Positions 25,201 to 36,500 of a stretch of 64,000 nucleotides of DNA are shown in pieces. Positions within the stretch are counted from its first letter, which is position 1; each line of letters begins with the position of its first letter. The position numbers and the translations under genes were made by a program. The DNA is from Prinia subflava (taxonomy: Eukaryota > Chordata > Aves > Passeriformes > Cisticolidae). The stretch spans positions 11,035,001-11,099,000 of the forward strand of contig NC_086259.1 in NCBI RefSeq assembly GCF_021018805.1. Direction: 5' to 3'. The notes below the pieces were generated by a model. The model had not been told where the DNA came from. It made no database searches and saw nothing but the letters and a program-made list of their open reading frames with translations.

Positions 25201-26539
25201 TATTTGTCTGAATATTACCTCAGTAAGGACATTAAAACTGGAATATGTCATATCTTTGGTTCTGACACCCTAAAAGGATGTTATTGCTGAACATCTTGGT
25301 GATGCTGTTTTGAGGGTTATGAAACTGAACTCACCAGCCTGGGAGAAGGAAAAATCTTTCATTCACCAGTCGTCCTACTTGCCCTGATGACCCTTTCCAA
25401 GCCAGGTCTAAAAACTCTGTTTTCTTCTATGTAAATGCACCACATTTTCCCAACTGGTTACTGTGTTTGTGTAGTTCCTGGTGGACTGCACAAATTTGGG
25501 AACAACTTGCTTCATCTAACTTTGAACATTCACAATTCTTTTTTCAAATACTGTGATTGCATGCCCTGTGCTGTTCTTCTTGGCTGTTCTGGGAAATCAT
25601 CAATCCCAGATTTCCCAACCTCAGGTCATTTATTCCCCTTTTTCTCCTTGATAGGAAGGATAATTGCTCTGTACTTTGGGTGTTTGCATGTGGCATTCAG
25701 TCCATATTTACCAATTAGATGGTAGCCTTCTTTTCCTAGCTGAGCTGGGAGCTTTTAGCCTCCTGTCATAGAATATGTTCTTCATGCCCCTGAACTTGTT
25801 ACTTTCCTGTTTTCTACTCCTGTTTCACATGGAATTTGCCTTAATTCTGACGCCCTAGGTAGGGAGAACCATACCAAATTCTCCAGGCCATGTGGTACAG
25901 AGACTTGACCCATTTTTCCAGGGCTGACATGCCTTGACTCATATTCTATAATTTTGTTTTGCTTTTTATGCCCTCATCAACAAGCTTGCTTGCCATCTTA
26001 TGAATGATAAATATGCCCAGGTCACTGTCAGCTGAGATGTTTGCACTGCAGAGTTATTATTGTTATTTTTTCCCTAAAAGCATTCACTTTTTACACTGTT
26101 GCGTTTTTTACCGCTATTTCCAAATCTCTGGTTCATCCCTTTGTTCTTGTGGCAGTCTCCTGGCCTTGCCTGTGTACTGATAAAGCCTCCCCTGGGCTCA
26201 AGCAGAGTTCCACTCTCACCTTTGGAGTCTGCATTTAGAGGAATCGATTCATTACCTCCGGTGACCGTGGTCTGCAGTGAGACAGCAAATGTGTGGCCAG
26301 AGGATGTTCCAGGGTCTCTGTGCCATGAACACGGGTGCTGGCCCTTTCCCAGGAGCAGGTTGTAGCTAATGTACTCTCACAGTGGCTGTAAAAGACTCCT
26401 GTGCCCTGGACTAATCTATCTGATGGAATAGGATGAGTTTCAACTACTAAAGCCTCCCTCCTGAGGCCAAATGCTTTAAAGTAAGATCTGATGCAGATCC
26501 TTATCCCAGGACTGTCAATAATGTTTTCAGAGCACGTCA
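22260..26539. other. Unique non-coding sequence
   Basis: Frames are at most 101 codons (26540-26235 minus; 25435-25725 plus) and unrecognised. The minus-strand frame 24872-24678 is also unrecognised. A short ATT repeat occurs near 23437-23452. No transposon, RNA gene or regulatory cluster could be supported. Confidence 0.42.
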
Positions 26540-26960
26540 CCTCTTTTTCCTTTCAAATGTAGTTTATTAATTTACTGATCTTTCCAGGTCAGATAGCAGT
26601 TAATACACACTGCTGTGTGAATTGGGTGGAGCTGATTTAATTAATAAATAATACCGAGTTTAGTTTAAAATTTACATTAGTATTGCCAGTAACAGCATGC
26701 AAAAGCCATAACTAGGAGCCCTCCTCTCCACACAAACACACTAAAATGAATGATTTAGTTACAAAGTTCGCAAAAATTAAAAGCTGCACTTCTTTTCTGT
26801 GTGTCTTCCAACTCTGAAGCTTTAAAGTTTTGGGCTTTCCTCCACTACTGTGATGCCTAACAGAAACTCCTGTCGTTGAAATGTTTTTATTTAGGGTCAC
26901 TTAGTTACAGGGCTTGAAACATTTTAACATAATTAAACCAACAAAATCCAAGATGATGCA
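26540..26960. promoter_or_regulatory. Candidate conserved non-coding element
   Basis: Motif-dense AT-rich block: gtttattaatttactg, gatttaattaataaataat, aatgaatgatttag and similar strings in otherwise complex sequence. The TTAATTAA-type palindrome near 26635-26644 is a paired homeodomain site. It ends shortly before a heptanucleotide array. Conservation is inferred. Confidence 0.28.
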
Positions 26961-26992
26961 GTGAAAATCATGAAATATTACTTTTCCCTCCA

Positions 26993-27069
26993 CAAAAAAC
27001 AAAAAACAAAAAACAAAAAACAAAAAACAAAAAACAAAAAACAAAAAACAAAAAACAAAAAACAAAAAA
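26993..27069. repeat. (CAAAAAA)n heptanucleotide array
   Basis: About 11 near-perfect copies of CAAAAAA over 77 bp, followed by a longer A run and ccaaccaaac low complexity to about 27090. On the minus strand it encodes a Phe/Cys/Leu-rich stretch inside the frame 27259-26978, so that frame is a repeat artefact. Confidence 0.95.
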
Positions 27070-27090
27070 AAAACCAACCAAACAAAAAAA

Positions 27091-28260
27091 ATTCAGTCTG
27101 TGCATAGGTAGATCCGGAAATATTTCTCTCTTTGGTCATAGCAAGAAATAAAGTTATTTCCCCAGGTGGTGATGCCTCTGAGAAATGTGTGGGGTGCTGC
27201 TCAGTAGGAAGTTGACCTGCTTGGCTCCAAACCTTTGAAATGAGGATTTGGTGCTGCAAAGGGGTTCATGCACATGGGCACTACCACGAACACGCAGTTC
27301 AGACTCCAGGGTTGGCTTTAATAAAGGAGATGTGGCCTAGCCTGTGGCAGGACTGTGGTTTCCATTGTCCAGAATCACAGGCTTTTGCATTCCTTATCAT
27401 ATTTAGGAAAATTATTTGATGCAGTGAATAAATCAGGAAATTTCACGATTATTGGGCTGCCTTTTTTAATCTTGTGTTTTGTTTTGCTTTTAAACACATT
27501 TATTTTCAAACTTGTGGTTTCCAAATGGCTACAACTGTCATTTCTCTCAGGCATAACTCAATTAAGAAAAATCTCATGACACTTCATATTTTTTGGTTTA
27601 TATGTAGAAATTCCCTGTCAAGAATAATAACATTTTCTAGTTATGAGTTCTTGGGTTTGCAATCTTGGAATGTGTTTTCTATGGGCCCTCACAATTTTTC
27701 ATGCTAGGGTGAACATTCCTGGTTTACGCTTTGAATATTTGGTAAAACAAATACACAAAAAGGACATGAAAAGTTAATAAGTATAAAAATGGGAATGAAT
27801 TTTACAAGGCATTTCCAAGTATTTGTGCAGCACTGGCTCTTGCACGTCTGCTTTCCCTGAAGAATTGATCTTCCTTTAAACATTCATATTTAAGAAGCTG
27901 GATTCGTTATTGCACCAACTATCAACAACCAAGGATATAGCCTTTATCAGATTTATTAAACCTTGGAGGACTGCAGAAAGAATACACTGGTCTTTAAAGA
28001 TCACCCTGTCCAAATGAAAACTGAACAGGAACTCAGATCAAATTCTTGTGGAAGCATTGTGAGAGCCAGCTGTTCAGTGTTTTGCAATAGAAATTAGTAA
28101 TTTTAACAAATCATTATACTTCTTTTGATGGCCTACAGTTTTAATTCTGTCTTGTTTTTTATTTTTCTCTTTTTTTTTGAGAAAATCTCCTTTGACATGG
28201 AGATCAGAATCTGGCCTATATGTTGTAATATCGTAAGAGAAGTATACAAATATATGCATG
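27091..28260. other. Unique non-coding sequence
   Basis: Frames of 77 codons or fewer, unrecognised. No repeats or mobile elements seen. Confidence 0.45.
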
Positions 28261-28800
28261 TGTAAATATGTGAATACAAGTTAGGTTATTAATTCAAAGC
28301 ACCTTGCCATGTTTATTAATGTTCTGTGTTATGAGATTAAAGCTATAATTTAGAGTTACAGGAATTATAAACAACTCTTTAGCAAGTCATATACTAACCA
28401 TAATAACTTTTAAAGGGTGGAGTGTAATTTATTCAACATTGTAAGGAAAAATAAGGTAAATGAGTTAGCTTAGGGGTGGGGCAGCAGCAAACTGCTTGTG
28501 GAGACTCTTACTCCCTGAGGTGATAGAGGTTAAATGCATTACAGAGCTTACAGGCTGGCTCCCCAGAGAGAAAGGGGCCAGACATTTCTAGCTGACATGT
28601 CAAGGACACCACACATTTGCCCTTCTGACTAATGGCACGATACTGAGCTGATAGCAAGGCTGCAGCAGCAGTTTGCAGAGAGAAAAATGGAGCACAATGG
28701 GTGGCTCCTAATTAGAGAGGAGGGCAAGATGCTGGCACAATCTTAGTGTTTAAGAGGTCCACTAACTGAAGGCACAGTGAGCCTGAGACCACTAACACAA
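28261..28800. promoter_or_regulatory. Candidate conserved non-coding patches
   Basis: Two motif-rich patches: 28260-28450 (gttattaattcaaag, gtttattaatgttc, aataacttttaaagg) and 28590-28770 (ctcctaattagagagg with a TAATTA core, and a GCAGCAGC-like string). No simple repeat. These look like small conserved elements, by inference only. Confidence 0.25.
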
Positions 28801-29000
28801 ACTTGGAATGTTATTAAAGCATTATTGGCCAAGAAGGCAGTTTAGGTGAAGGGTCCACAAAGAAGCTCTCTCCAGTGTAGGAGAAGCCTGGACATTAAAC
28901 TCAGGCCAGGTCCTGCACCACTGAAAACAGTCTGCTGCTTCAACTGGTTGTATAAATGGGCTGTCTCTCAAGTTTCCACTCCAATTCACTAATTTTACTT

Positions 29001-29230
29001 AAGAGCAGCAGGACAGATACATAGAAACAGGAGGGAGGCATACACTGCAGTGATGGAGGGGGGATGTGTCAGTGGATATGCACATGAAAGAAGATGCCTG
29101 GGGAGTGGCAGGATTACTGTGTGAGGGAGAGAAAGTTGTAAGGAGATTAGAAGTGAGTAGAGGGAAGACTTGGAGTAGGCAGGTGGAAGTGCAAGGAGAG
29201 AAGGAAAATGAGGAAGGAGGGGGCCTAGTG
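29001..29230. other. Purine-biased tract
   Basis: About 230 bp in which the plus strand is dominated by A and G (gagggagagaaag, ggaaaatgaggaaggagg). The complementary frames 29234-28995 and 29241-28999 are Pro-, Leu- and Ser-rich as a consequence. The bias could favour non-B DNA (triplex) or be a degraded GA repeat. No gene. Confidence 0.5.
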
Positions 29231-30460
29231 TCACAACTCAAACCAAAAACTATTTAACATTAAATATGGGAACTCCTGACTCTTAAAAAAAAAACCCAAA
29301 ACACCAATTGTGTTGCAGAGATCTTTTAGCTAGTAGATGCTGTATAGTACTATATTAATGAGGCTTCAACCTGGAGGAGCACAGCACACCAAAGCTGTGA
29401 TTCCTACTTGCAAAGCTGTTATACTGCAGCTGTTTTAAGTCTCATCAGAAAGTTATCTGTTTCTTTTAATTAGTTCTTTTAACATCACTGTTCATGAAAG
29501 TCCCAGATACAGAGGAGCTACATAGGTAAGCAAATAGTCTTGAATGTGGAGCCGTGTGTTAGGAGAGCAATATTGCTGCTTTATGAAAAATCTCTTGACA
29601 AGTCTGAGACATTGTCCTGAAGAGCTTGATGAGAAAATGAGAGCAACATGAGAAAAAGAAGGACTTAAAGAGGACCAGCACCATTCTAGTATTTTCTGCT
29701 GCATCAGACCTTTTGACAGAGGAAATGAGAAACTGAAGGTGTGGGGTTTGCATGTTGGGTAGAGTGGGTTTTGAGCTTAGCTGCTTGGTAGCAGAGATGT
29801 GCAAATGTTGCAATAGATCACACTGAAAGGTAGGTGGAAGGAAATGTTCCATTGATGAGGGTACATGGCACACAGAGAGTAACAAAAAGCACATTATCTA
29901 TTGCTCCTCTGCCAGGCTCTTGCCTTTCCAGCAACCTCTCTTGCCCAACAAGCCTCAAGAATGCACACTCCCTTAATCCTCTGCTGGGAGGTTTGGGGCT
30001 TGGTGGAAGAAAGGACCTTCAGCAGCAGGAGGGAGGGTTGTTTGGAGAATGAAATTCAGTAAACTCCAACCTCCAAGTGAACCTGCTGGGACTGATTTGC
30101 TGCCAGCCCCTGGGAACAAAGCTGCAGCACTCTGTTCCTGAATCCCATCAGCTGCTGCAGCCTGGAGGGTTCACACTGCTCTATCTGGCACCTCTTCCCA
30201 TGTCAGAACAAGGCATTGTGTGTGTGATTTCAACATGCTTCTGGTTTTGTTCTACCTGCCAAGAAACACTAGTTGCATTATTATGAAATGATTGAGGAGT
30301 ATTTGCTCATACAAATTATTTGTTTTAAGAGTTTAGTAATTAAATGTCAACACAGAGTGTTGGTGTCTGAAAAGCTCTTGTGTGAAAGCCCTGTTCTAAC
30401 TTGAAACTCCAGTACACCATTTCTCTTCTCTCAAAACAGATTTGTTTGAAACAGCCTGCT
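29231..30460. other. Unique non-coding sequence
   Basis: Frames up to 111 codons (29894-29559 minus), unrecognised. A short A run with cccaaaacacc occurs at about 29286-29305. Nothing else supported. Confidence 0.42.
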
Positions 30461-30465
30461 CAGTA

Positions 30466-30930
30466 GAATGCATCCCGCTGCAACACGCATGGTCTCTGGC
30501 CTTCAAAGACACCCTTGTGCAAAGGGCGTGTTGCATTAATTTGTTCAGCCAATTTAGGGTGTGTGGCATTAATTTGTTTGGCCAATTTGTTTAGAACCTG
30601 GCAGGGCATAGGCACCCAGTGCATAATGCCTGTGTCATCTCTACACCAGATCTCAGGAGCAAGAGATTTACTGCGTGATGCCAGCCACACCTTGAGCTGC
30701 TGCTCAGGGGAACAAAGGCGGGAGCAGAAGCAACACGGTGCTTGCTGGGGGCCAGGATGAAAATGCATTTTATGCTTTGAACAACTGGTTTCCACACACT
30801 GTGCCTGAGCTGCAGGAGTAACTGCTGGTACGATTTCACTGCCAGCACTGACTGTGCTCCCCTGGGGCACAGAGGACAATAAAAACACCCACGGTAAGCC
30901 CCACTTCACCCCAGTGAAAAGCCACACACA
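30466..30930 (+). mobile_element. Possible degenerate solo LTR or promoter-like unit
   Basis: The layout resembles a retroviral LTR read on the plus strand. A 33-bp direct duplication at 30533-30588 repeats GCATTAATTTGTT with a CCAAT box in each copy (30549-30553 and 30582-30586). It is followed by about 290 bp of mixed sequence and a polyadenylation signal, AATAAA, at 30879-30884 within a short C/A-rich stretch. GC and CpG are above the flanks. The minus strand has a 184-codon open frame across it (31014-30460) that includes the duplication as a repeated peptide and is not recognised. I could not find TG...CA ends, a target-site duplication or internal viral sequence, so an ordinary regulatory duplication is equally possible. 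Confidence 0.25.
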
Positions 30931-31019
30931 GCTCAGTATGAAATGACCACATTTTGGTGCAGTAATGGGTAGCTTACTGCAGAATGCTAATGCAATAGAG
31001 CTGTTGACTTGCATAGAAA

Positions 31020-31260
31020 TAATGTATTTTAATTCTTTATAATTTCGTAAAACGCTTCTCTCTCATTCCTATTTTCTGTCATGCTCAAGATGAATGGTAA
31101 TGTGCTTTCCAAAATATTTCTTTGCAAAGATCAGCTAGTTATAATTAAAAATTGCAAAAGTGACCAAGGTCAAATTTAAAAGTAAACAGCTGTTGTTCAA
31201 AACGTGAACACTAATTGACTTCAACAGCATTAAGCTTTACATTGAATTGTTGATGAAAAT
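31020..31260. promoter_or_regulatory. Candidate conserved element with nuclear-receptor and forkhead motifs
   Basis: TGACCAAGGTCA at 31161-31172 is a perfect inverted arrangement of TGACC and GGTCA with a 2-bp spacer, and includes an AAGGTCA extended half-site. Just downstream GTAAACA (31182-31188) overlaps a CAGCTG E-box, and several AATTA and ATTGA cores follow. The block sits 20 bp from a 40-nt T tract. Binding and conservation are inferred from motif matches only. Confidence 0.3.
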
Positions 31261-31277
31261 CCTTGTGGTGTTTTTGT

Positions 31278-31279
<2 letters not shown>

Positions 31280-31320
<41 letters not shown>

Positions 31321-31341
31321 GTTGTTGTTGTTGTTTTTTTA
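31280..31341. repeat. 40-nt poly(T) tract followed by (GTT)n
   Basis: An uninterrupted T run of 40 (31280-31319) continues as gttgttgttgttg and a second short T run. This is the longest mononucleotide tract in the window. It may be the tail of a minus-strand retroposon whose body would lie to the right, but 31342 onward shows no recognisable body. Confidence 0.95.
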
Positions 31342-33128
31342 GGTCCTAGCAGCCAACAGGATCTGGGATTAGAGCTGATGGAAAAGACTGTAACACTTTC
31401 TATTTTCCATTAAATTTATTTTTCACAAATGTCTACCATACCAGTTAGTTTTCTTCAGAATTTAGGCCGAATGTTCTGAGATTTGTATTGTGGTTCTGGG
31501 AACACATCTATATTCTGTGAAAAACAAGCATTGAAGTTGGTGACATCATGGAAGAGCTTTTGCTTGACTTAAGTCAGATTTTTTTACCCTGAGTGCCTAC
31601 ACTGTAAATTTAACAGAGTAGATAAATGCAGGAATGGGTACCAGGCCTAGATGTGATTACATCTAGACTTTCTTATACATATTTTTATTGTGAGCTGCCG
31701 TCAAATGATAGAGTAGGCTGAGAATTTTGTGCCATTTATAAAGATGTCCTTATACAGAGGTTTAAAAACACATGTACAAAGTCACCAGGCTTATTCACTG
31801 GGCACCTGGGAGTGAGGTGTCACTGAGGTGCTGGAGACTGGAACTTGTGCTTGCCACATCACGTATGAAATGCCAAAAAAATCAGGTGTGCAGAAATGTT
31901 CCCATTTCCCAGAATAAGACTGTACATTTCAGAGTGTGTTAAGGATACTAATGGATGACCTACAGTGAGCTATACACTGTGCAATCTAAAGCCAAGGGCT
32001 TTATGTCAGGCTTAGAGATTTTGAATGGTAACACACTTTTCAAAGAGCCTAAAAGTAATTAGCCTTTCACTCCAAGTTGACATACTTATACTTTTAATAT
32101 CAGGAATAAGGAAAAAGACTAAGGCTTCTAACCTCAAATCCATAGCAGCTTAGGCACTTTCACCTCGCTGGTTTTGTTATGACAGCTCTTTGTTTGGCTG
32201 ATAGTGAGTGGTGTTTTGAATAGAAGGACTTTTGCTGTTGCTTTGCCACTTTCCGGTAATAAGGGAGGACTTGGAGGTTATGCAGCAAGGTGCTAATTGA
32301 CATTAACACTCAAGACAGGAAATGCTGACACAATTTAAAATTAACATCCTGTCAATATACTGCTGACCTGTGTTAAACGTGTACTTTGTCAAACTTTCAG
32401 AATTAGATTTTAATACAGAAATAGAGTAATGATGGGAGTATTGCTGGTCTTGAGAAAAGTGAATTTAATACAGTGAGAAGCCACCCAACTGTTTCCCATT
32501 TTAACTTACCTTTTCTCAAACAAGGAAAGTTAAATTTTGCCCCAAAAGGTCAAATACATGTATAAAACCATCTGAGACAGCTAAAAATTATACCGTATTT
32601 GTTAATTTTCAATTACTAAAAGAAACTGTTCTTCAGTTCTTAGTTTAGAGGTTCTTAGTTTATTTAGATGTTCCATTAGCAATGATAATGATTCCTGGAT
32701 ATGAATTTTACAAAATACTGTGACAGATATATGGCATAATGCACCAAACCAAGCTAATTGAGTAACTTACCTATACATTAAAATGAAAAAGAAAGAAGGC
32801 TGACAGAGGAACAATACACAGCACCAGATCACAAAAGTGGCTTATTTGCCAGTGTGTCATTCATTCCTTAACTACAGAGCTGTGAGGACATTTCCACTTA
32901 TTAATGACTCCTGGGGTACTTGGAGAAGAACAAATGGTAGCATGGCACTAGTTCTTGAACAAATAGTTACCAGTTGATGTGATAGTATTTATCAGCAGTT
33001 ATTAAAAGGCACACAAAAACAAAACACAATGCAGCTCTGGGTTGATGCTGTTCTTTTCCTTTGGTTTCTAGACGACAATAGCTAATTTTGTGTAAGTGTC
33101 CCCTTGACTGCTCACATGCAAAGCTCTG
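31342..33128. other. Unique non-coding sequence with a small motif-rich patch
   Basis: No frame above 76 codons and nothing recognisable. The patch 32285-32420 (gctaattgacattaac, aattaacatcctgtcaat, gttaaacgtg) resembles a short conserved element, by inference. Confidence 0.4.
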
Positions 33129-33557
33129 GTGGTACTGGCAGAGAGGCACACTCACAAACTGTTGTGTGCCTTCAGAGGAGCACAGGGTGCTGCTCACTCA
33201 AGTCAGAGCCTCCCCTGGGAGAGGAGGAAGGCACGAGGCAGAGTGATGCCCATACGAGGAGCAGCGTGCTGGGTGTGGGCTGACCTGTGGAGGAGGCTGT
33301 CTGCTGAACATTAATCAGAGGTTGTCCCAGGCGTTAGGAACAGCGCAAAGAGAGGCACGGAGCCAGGAAAAGGTGATGAGGAAAAAGGAAGCAATTGGAG
33401 GAGAAGATTGGGCTGTGTGGAAGGAGGTGGAGCAGGGCACTTTGACACGGGAGGTGTGCGTAGGAGCAGACCTGCGCAAGCTCGGGGAGTGTGGAAACAT
33501 TTCAGGAAGGTGGTGCAAGCTGCATATCACTCCTGGCAAACTTTCTCTAAGAAAACA
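33129..33557 (+). other. GA-rich segment ending in a strong splice-donor-like site
   Basis: Purine-rich and slightly CpG-enriched DNA with overlapping open plus frames (33129-33314, 33322-33561, 33408-33596) and a minus frame (33617-33315). It ends in AAACA then GTAAGT with the GT at 33558-33559, a close match to the U1 donor consensus. It could be a first exon of a non-coding transcript, since no acceptor is needed upstream. None of the peptides is recognised, and open frames on both strands point to composition rather than coding. Confidence 0.2.
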
Positions 33558-33559
33558 GT

Positions 33560-36500
33560 AAGTGGGTGGCCTGTTGCTGTGTGCGCTTCCCACTGACGGT
33601 GCCTGGGAGCCGGCCAATATTGTGTGTTGCAGTTAAGGTTACAGTGAGACTGGAAAAACATTGGCTGTAGCTCTGCTTCTGCAAATTATTTGCACAGGGC
33701 ACCTACTTCCATTAATAACAAAGTGCTCTGAAAGGCGACACGCTCAGTCTGAGCGTGTGAAGAGGGGGAAGGTGCTCCCACAGGGGACACCGGTCTAGTG
33801 GAAAGTGATTCTTTAGAGCAGCTGCCACTTTAGGTGGAAAAGCTCTAAAGCAACAGCTACTGGGTGATCTTATCCTGAGTTACAAGGTTCTAGCTGGGCA
33901 CGTAGGAAAGCTACTCTGAACTGGGGGTGAAGAAAATGAAAACTGTAAATGGAACATACACTGGAGACTTGGACCTTTTCTCTGAAATTATTTGGCAAAG
34001 GACTCTCAGAGCAAAATAGTCACCATCAAATGGTCTGTTTTACTCTGTTTTAGCTCTTTCCCACCAAAAAACCCTTCTTATTGGCCATTTTTCTGTTGTA
34101 CAAAAGCCAGAGCAATTTCTCTGTAAGGAGCTCAACTATCATGGCCTCACTGAGCTCTTGGGGAGAAAAAAAATTGCCTTCCACTACAAAATGTTTACAT
34201 TGGCTGCCGAGGTTTCTCCTGATTTCCTCTGTTGGGAATGAATAATTAGGAAGTGAACTGGGAGGTGAAAAAGGCCTCTATGTGTTTAAGTCTAATGTCA
34301 CAGCTTTCCAAGGACAAAGCTTTTAGTACCTAGAAAGGTTTCTCTGTCAAACAGATGAATTCAATAGCTAAGCAAGACAGCAAGAAGAGGAGTCAAACAA
34401 AGCAGAGAATTCCCAGCAGGCAGCTTTTAGTATGCATTTACGACAGGTACTGCATGAAATGGATGCAGAGCACACATATGTGGGACACACAGGCAACACA
34501 CATAAGGTGTTAATAGTCTTAGCTGATGCCAAGGAAGAAAAAGAGCAGACAGGGTCAGCTACTGTTTCCTGAGCTAAATGTTCTTTTTCTTATGGTGGTC
34601 AGAGCCAGGGGTAGTTTTACAATGTGCAAAACATGCACTTGTAATTAAAGTGAAACTCACACTGACAGAGAAAGGGGATGGTGAATGTTGACCTCATATG
34701 CTGCATCTGTAGAGCATTTGGGGACACATTCTTTCAGCAAAAGTGATGTTGGCTTCTGAAATTCTTTCTTAATAAAAGGTGAACAGGAATAAAGTTCTGT
34801 GGTAATTTGTATGCATGGCATGAAGCCATTTCCCAGGAGAAGGCAGTGCTGATGGTACTTTGGAAAAGAGAACTACTCCTTTATATTTTTTAATTCTCCA
34901 TTCTTCTATTTTAAAAACAGGGTTTTTGCCATTGCTTGGAAGCACTGGAAGTTAAAATAGCAAATAGGAGAAAGGATAAGAAAACCTTATTTTTTCTCTC
35001 TGCTTGTTTTCTGCTGTTAAGCTGTTCAATACTATGTTCACATAGATATTTAGGCAGGTAAGTCCCCAATGTACCTTAGTAACACTTCTACCCAAGTCTG
35101 GCTTGTAAATGTCTTTGGAAATCTACCCTTTTAGATGAGACTTGGAGAAGCCACTGAAAACTTTGTCCTTTTTCAGCTGCATCTTGGCTGATATAGGTGG
35201 GCCTACAGAGAGAAAAGTGTGGAATTTCTGGCAGAACCAGTGTGCTACTGGCCCCGAGAAGGTGGATGGAAAGACAGCCCCCATGAACACAGAGGCTCAG
35301 ATCCTCAACTGTTGACTCATGGCTTGAGCTGCTCTTTTCTGCTTGCCTGGGGGAAGTTCTCTCCCCTGGCATTTTGAATTGAAGATTGCTGGGGAAGACA
35401 AGAAAATCTGCCCCTGCTCTAGCCCTCCTAGATTTTTTAATCTCCTGCACTAAACGGAGGATCAACAAGTGTATCATCTCCCTTCCAGAGAGGTAAGTGT
35501 CTCTAAGAGGCAGCACACTCTGCCTTCCAACAAACTCATGCATAAAAGGTTAATTTAGAGGGTGAGATACCTGTGTATGTTGGACAAATGGGGAGCTGAA
35601 GGGATTCTTTTTATTCCTCCCATTCTCTTAGCCTTGGCCAGTGAGTGCAAGTTGAATGTATGACTTTACATTATGGAACACCTCTCCATCACCCGGGCCT
35701 TTGTCAATTCCCCAAATGTGACAATTACAGCATTTCAGAGATGAGACTTTCTAATCCTATTACTCATTCATCAACCTGCGGATGATAGCAGAAGCCAGAT
35801 CGAACAGTGCCAAAAGAGCAGTGAGGAGCCTTCTCCAGTGCTGTGAAACTAGGCTTAGCTCAGGCACAATAGGTGTGTAATTTAAGGTTTTGTTGAGCTG
35901 AAATCCAATCACATACTTGACTGGTAGATCACAGAAAGACACAGACAAAAATAATGAGATAATTCTACCTCACACAAACACTTGAATCCGGCTTTGACTT
36001 AATAACAAGTGTGTGATCAACCTTACACTGTTTCTTTCTTTTTAATTTTTTTTTAAATTTTTATTTGAACCTAGAAATGGGTTGGCACTGAAATACTTTG
36101 CCTACTTGGGTGTCAGCCAATAATATGAAGAAAAAAATACCCGAAGGAAATGGAGGTACTCATTTAGATAAATAAATCTAAAAAGTACAGATGCTCATTA
36201 TATGAAAGATAATCAGAAAATTTAGCTTCCAGGCTTAGCTCAGTGCTATCTTCTCAGCATCTGGTACCTGTTGCTCTTCAAGGATGGGGAGGATCTAGCA
36301 GATACAGGAGGAGAACAAAGCTAAAATAAAACCAACCTTGACTATAGGAAGAAAAACTATACTGTGAACATTATTGCCCTCTCTCTCTTGCTACTAAAAT
36401 GCTCCTTTTACATTGTCCTGTTACAGATGTGGGAGCTCCTGTGTGTGGGCAGGTGCTGGGTGCTGCAGCCCTGTGCCTCTGCCAGTCACATAACCACATG

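Noticed and set aside
35088..35543. 151-codon minus-strand frame
   Set aside because: No family recognised, no splice context, and no codon-usage signal visible. Treated as chance.
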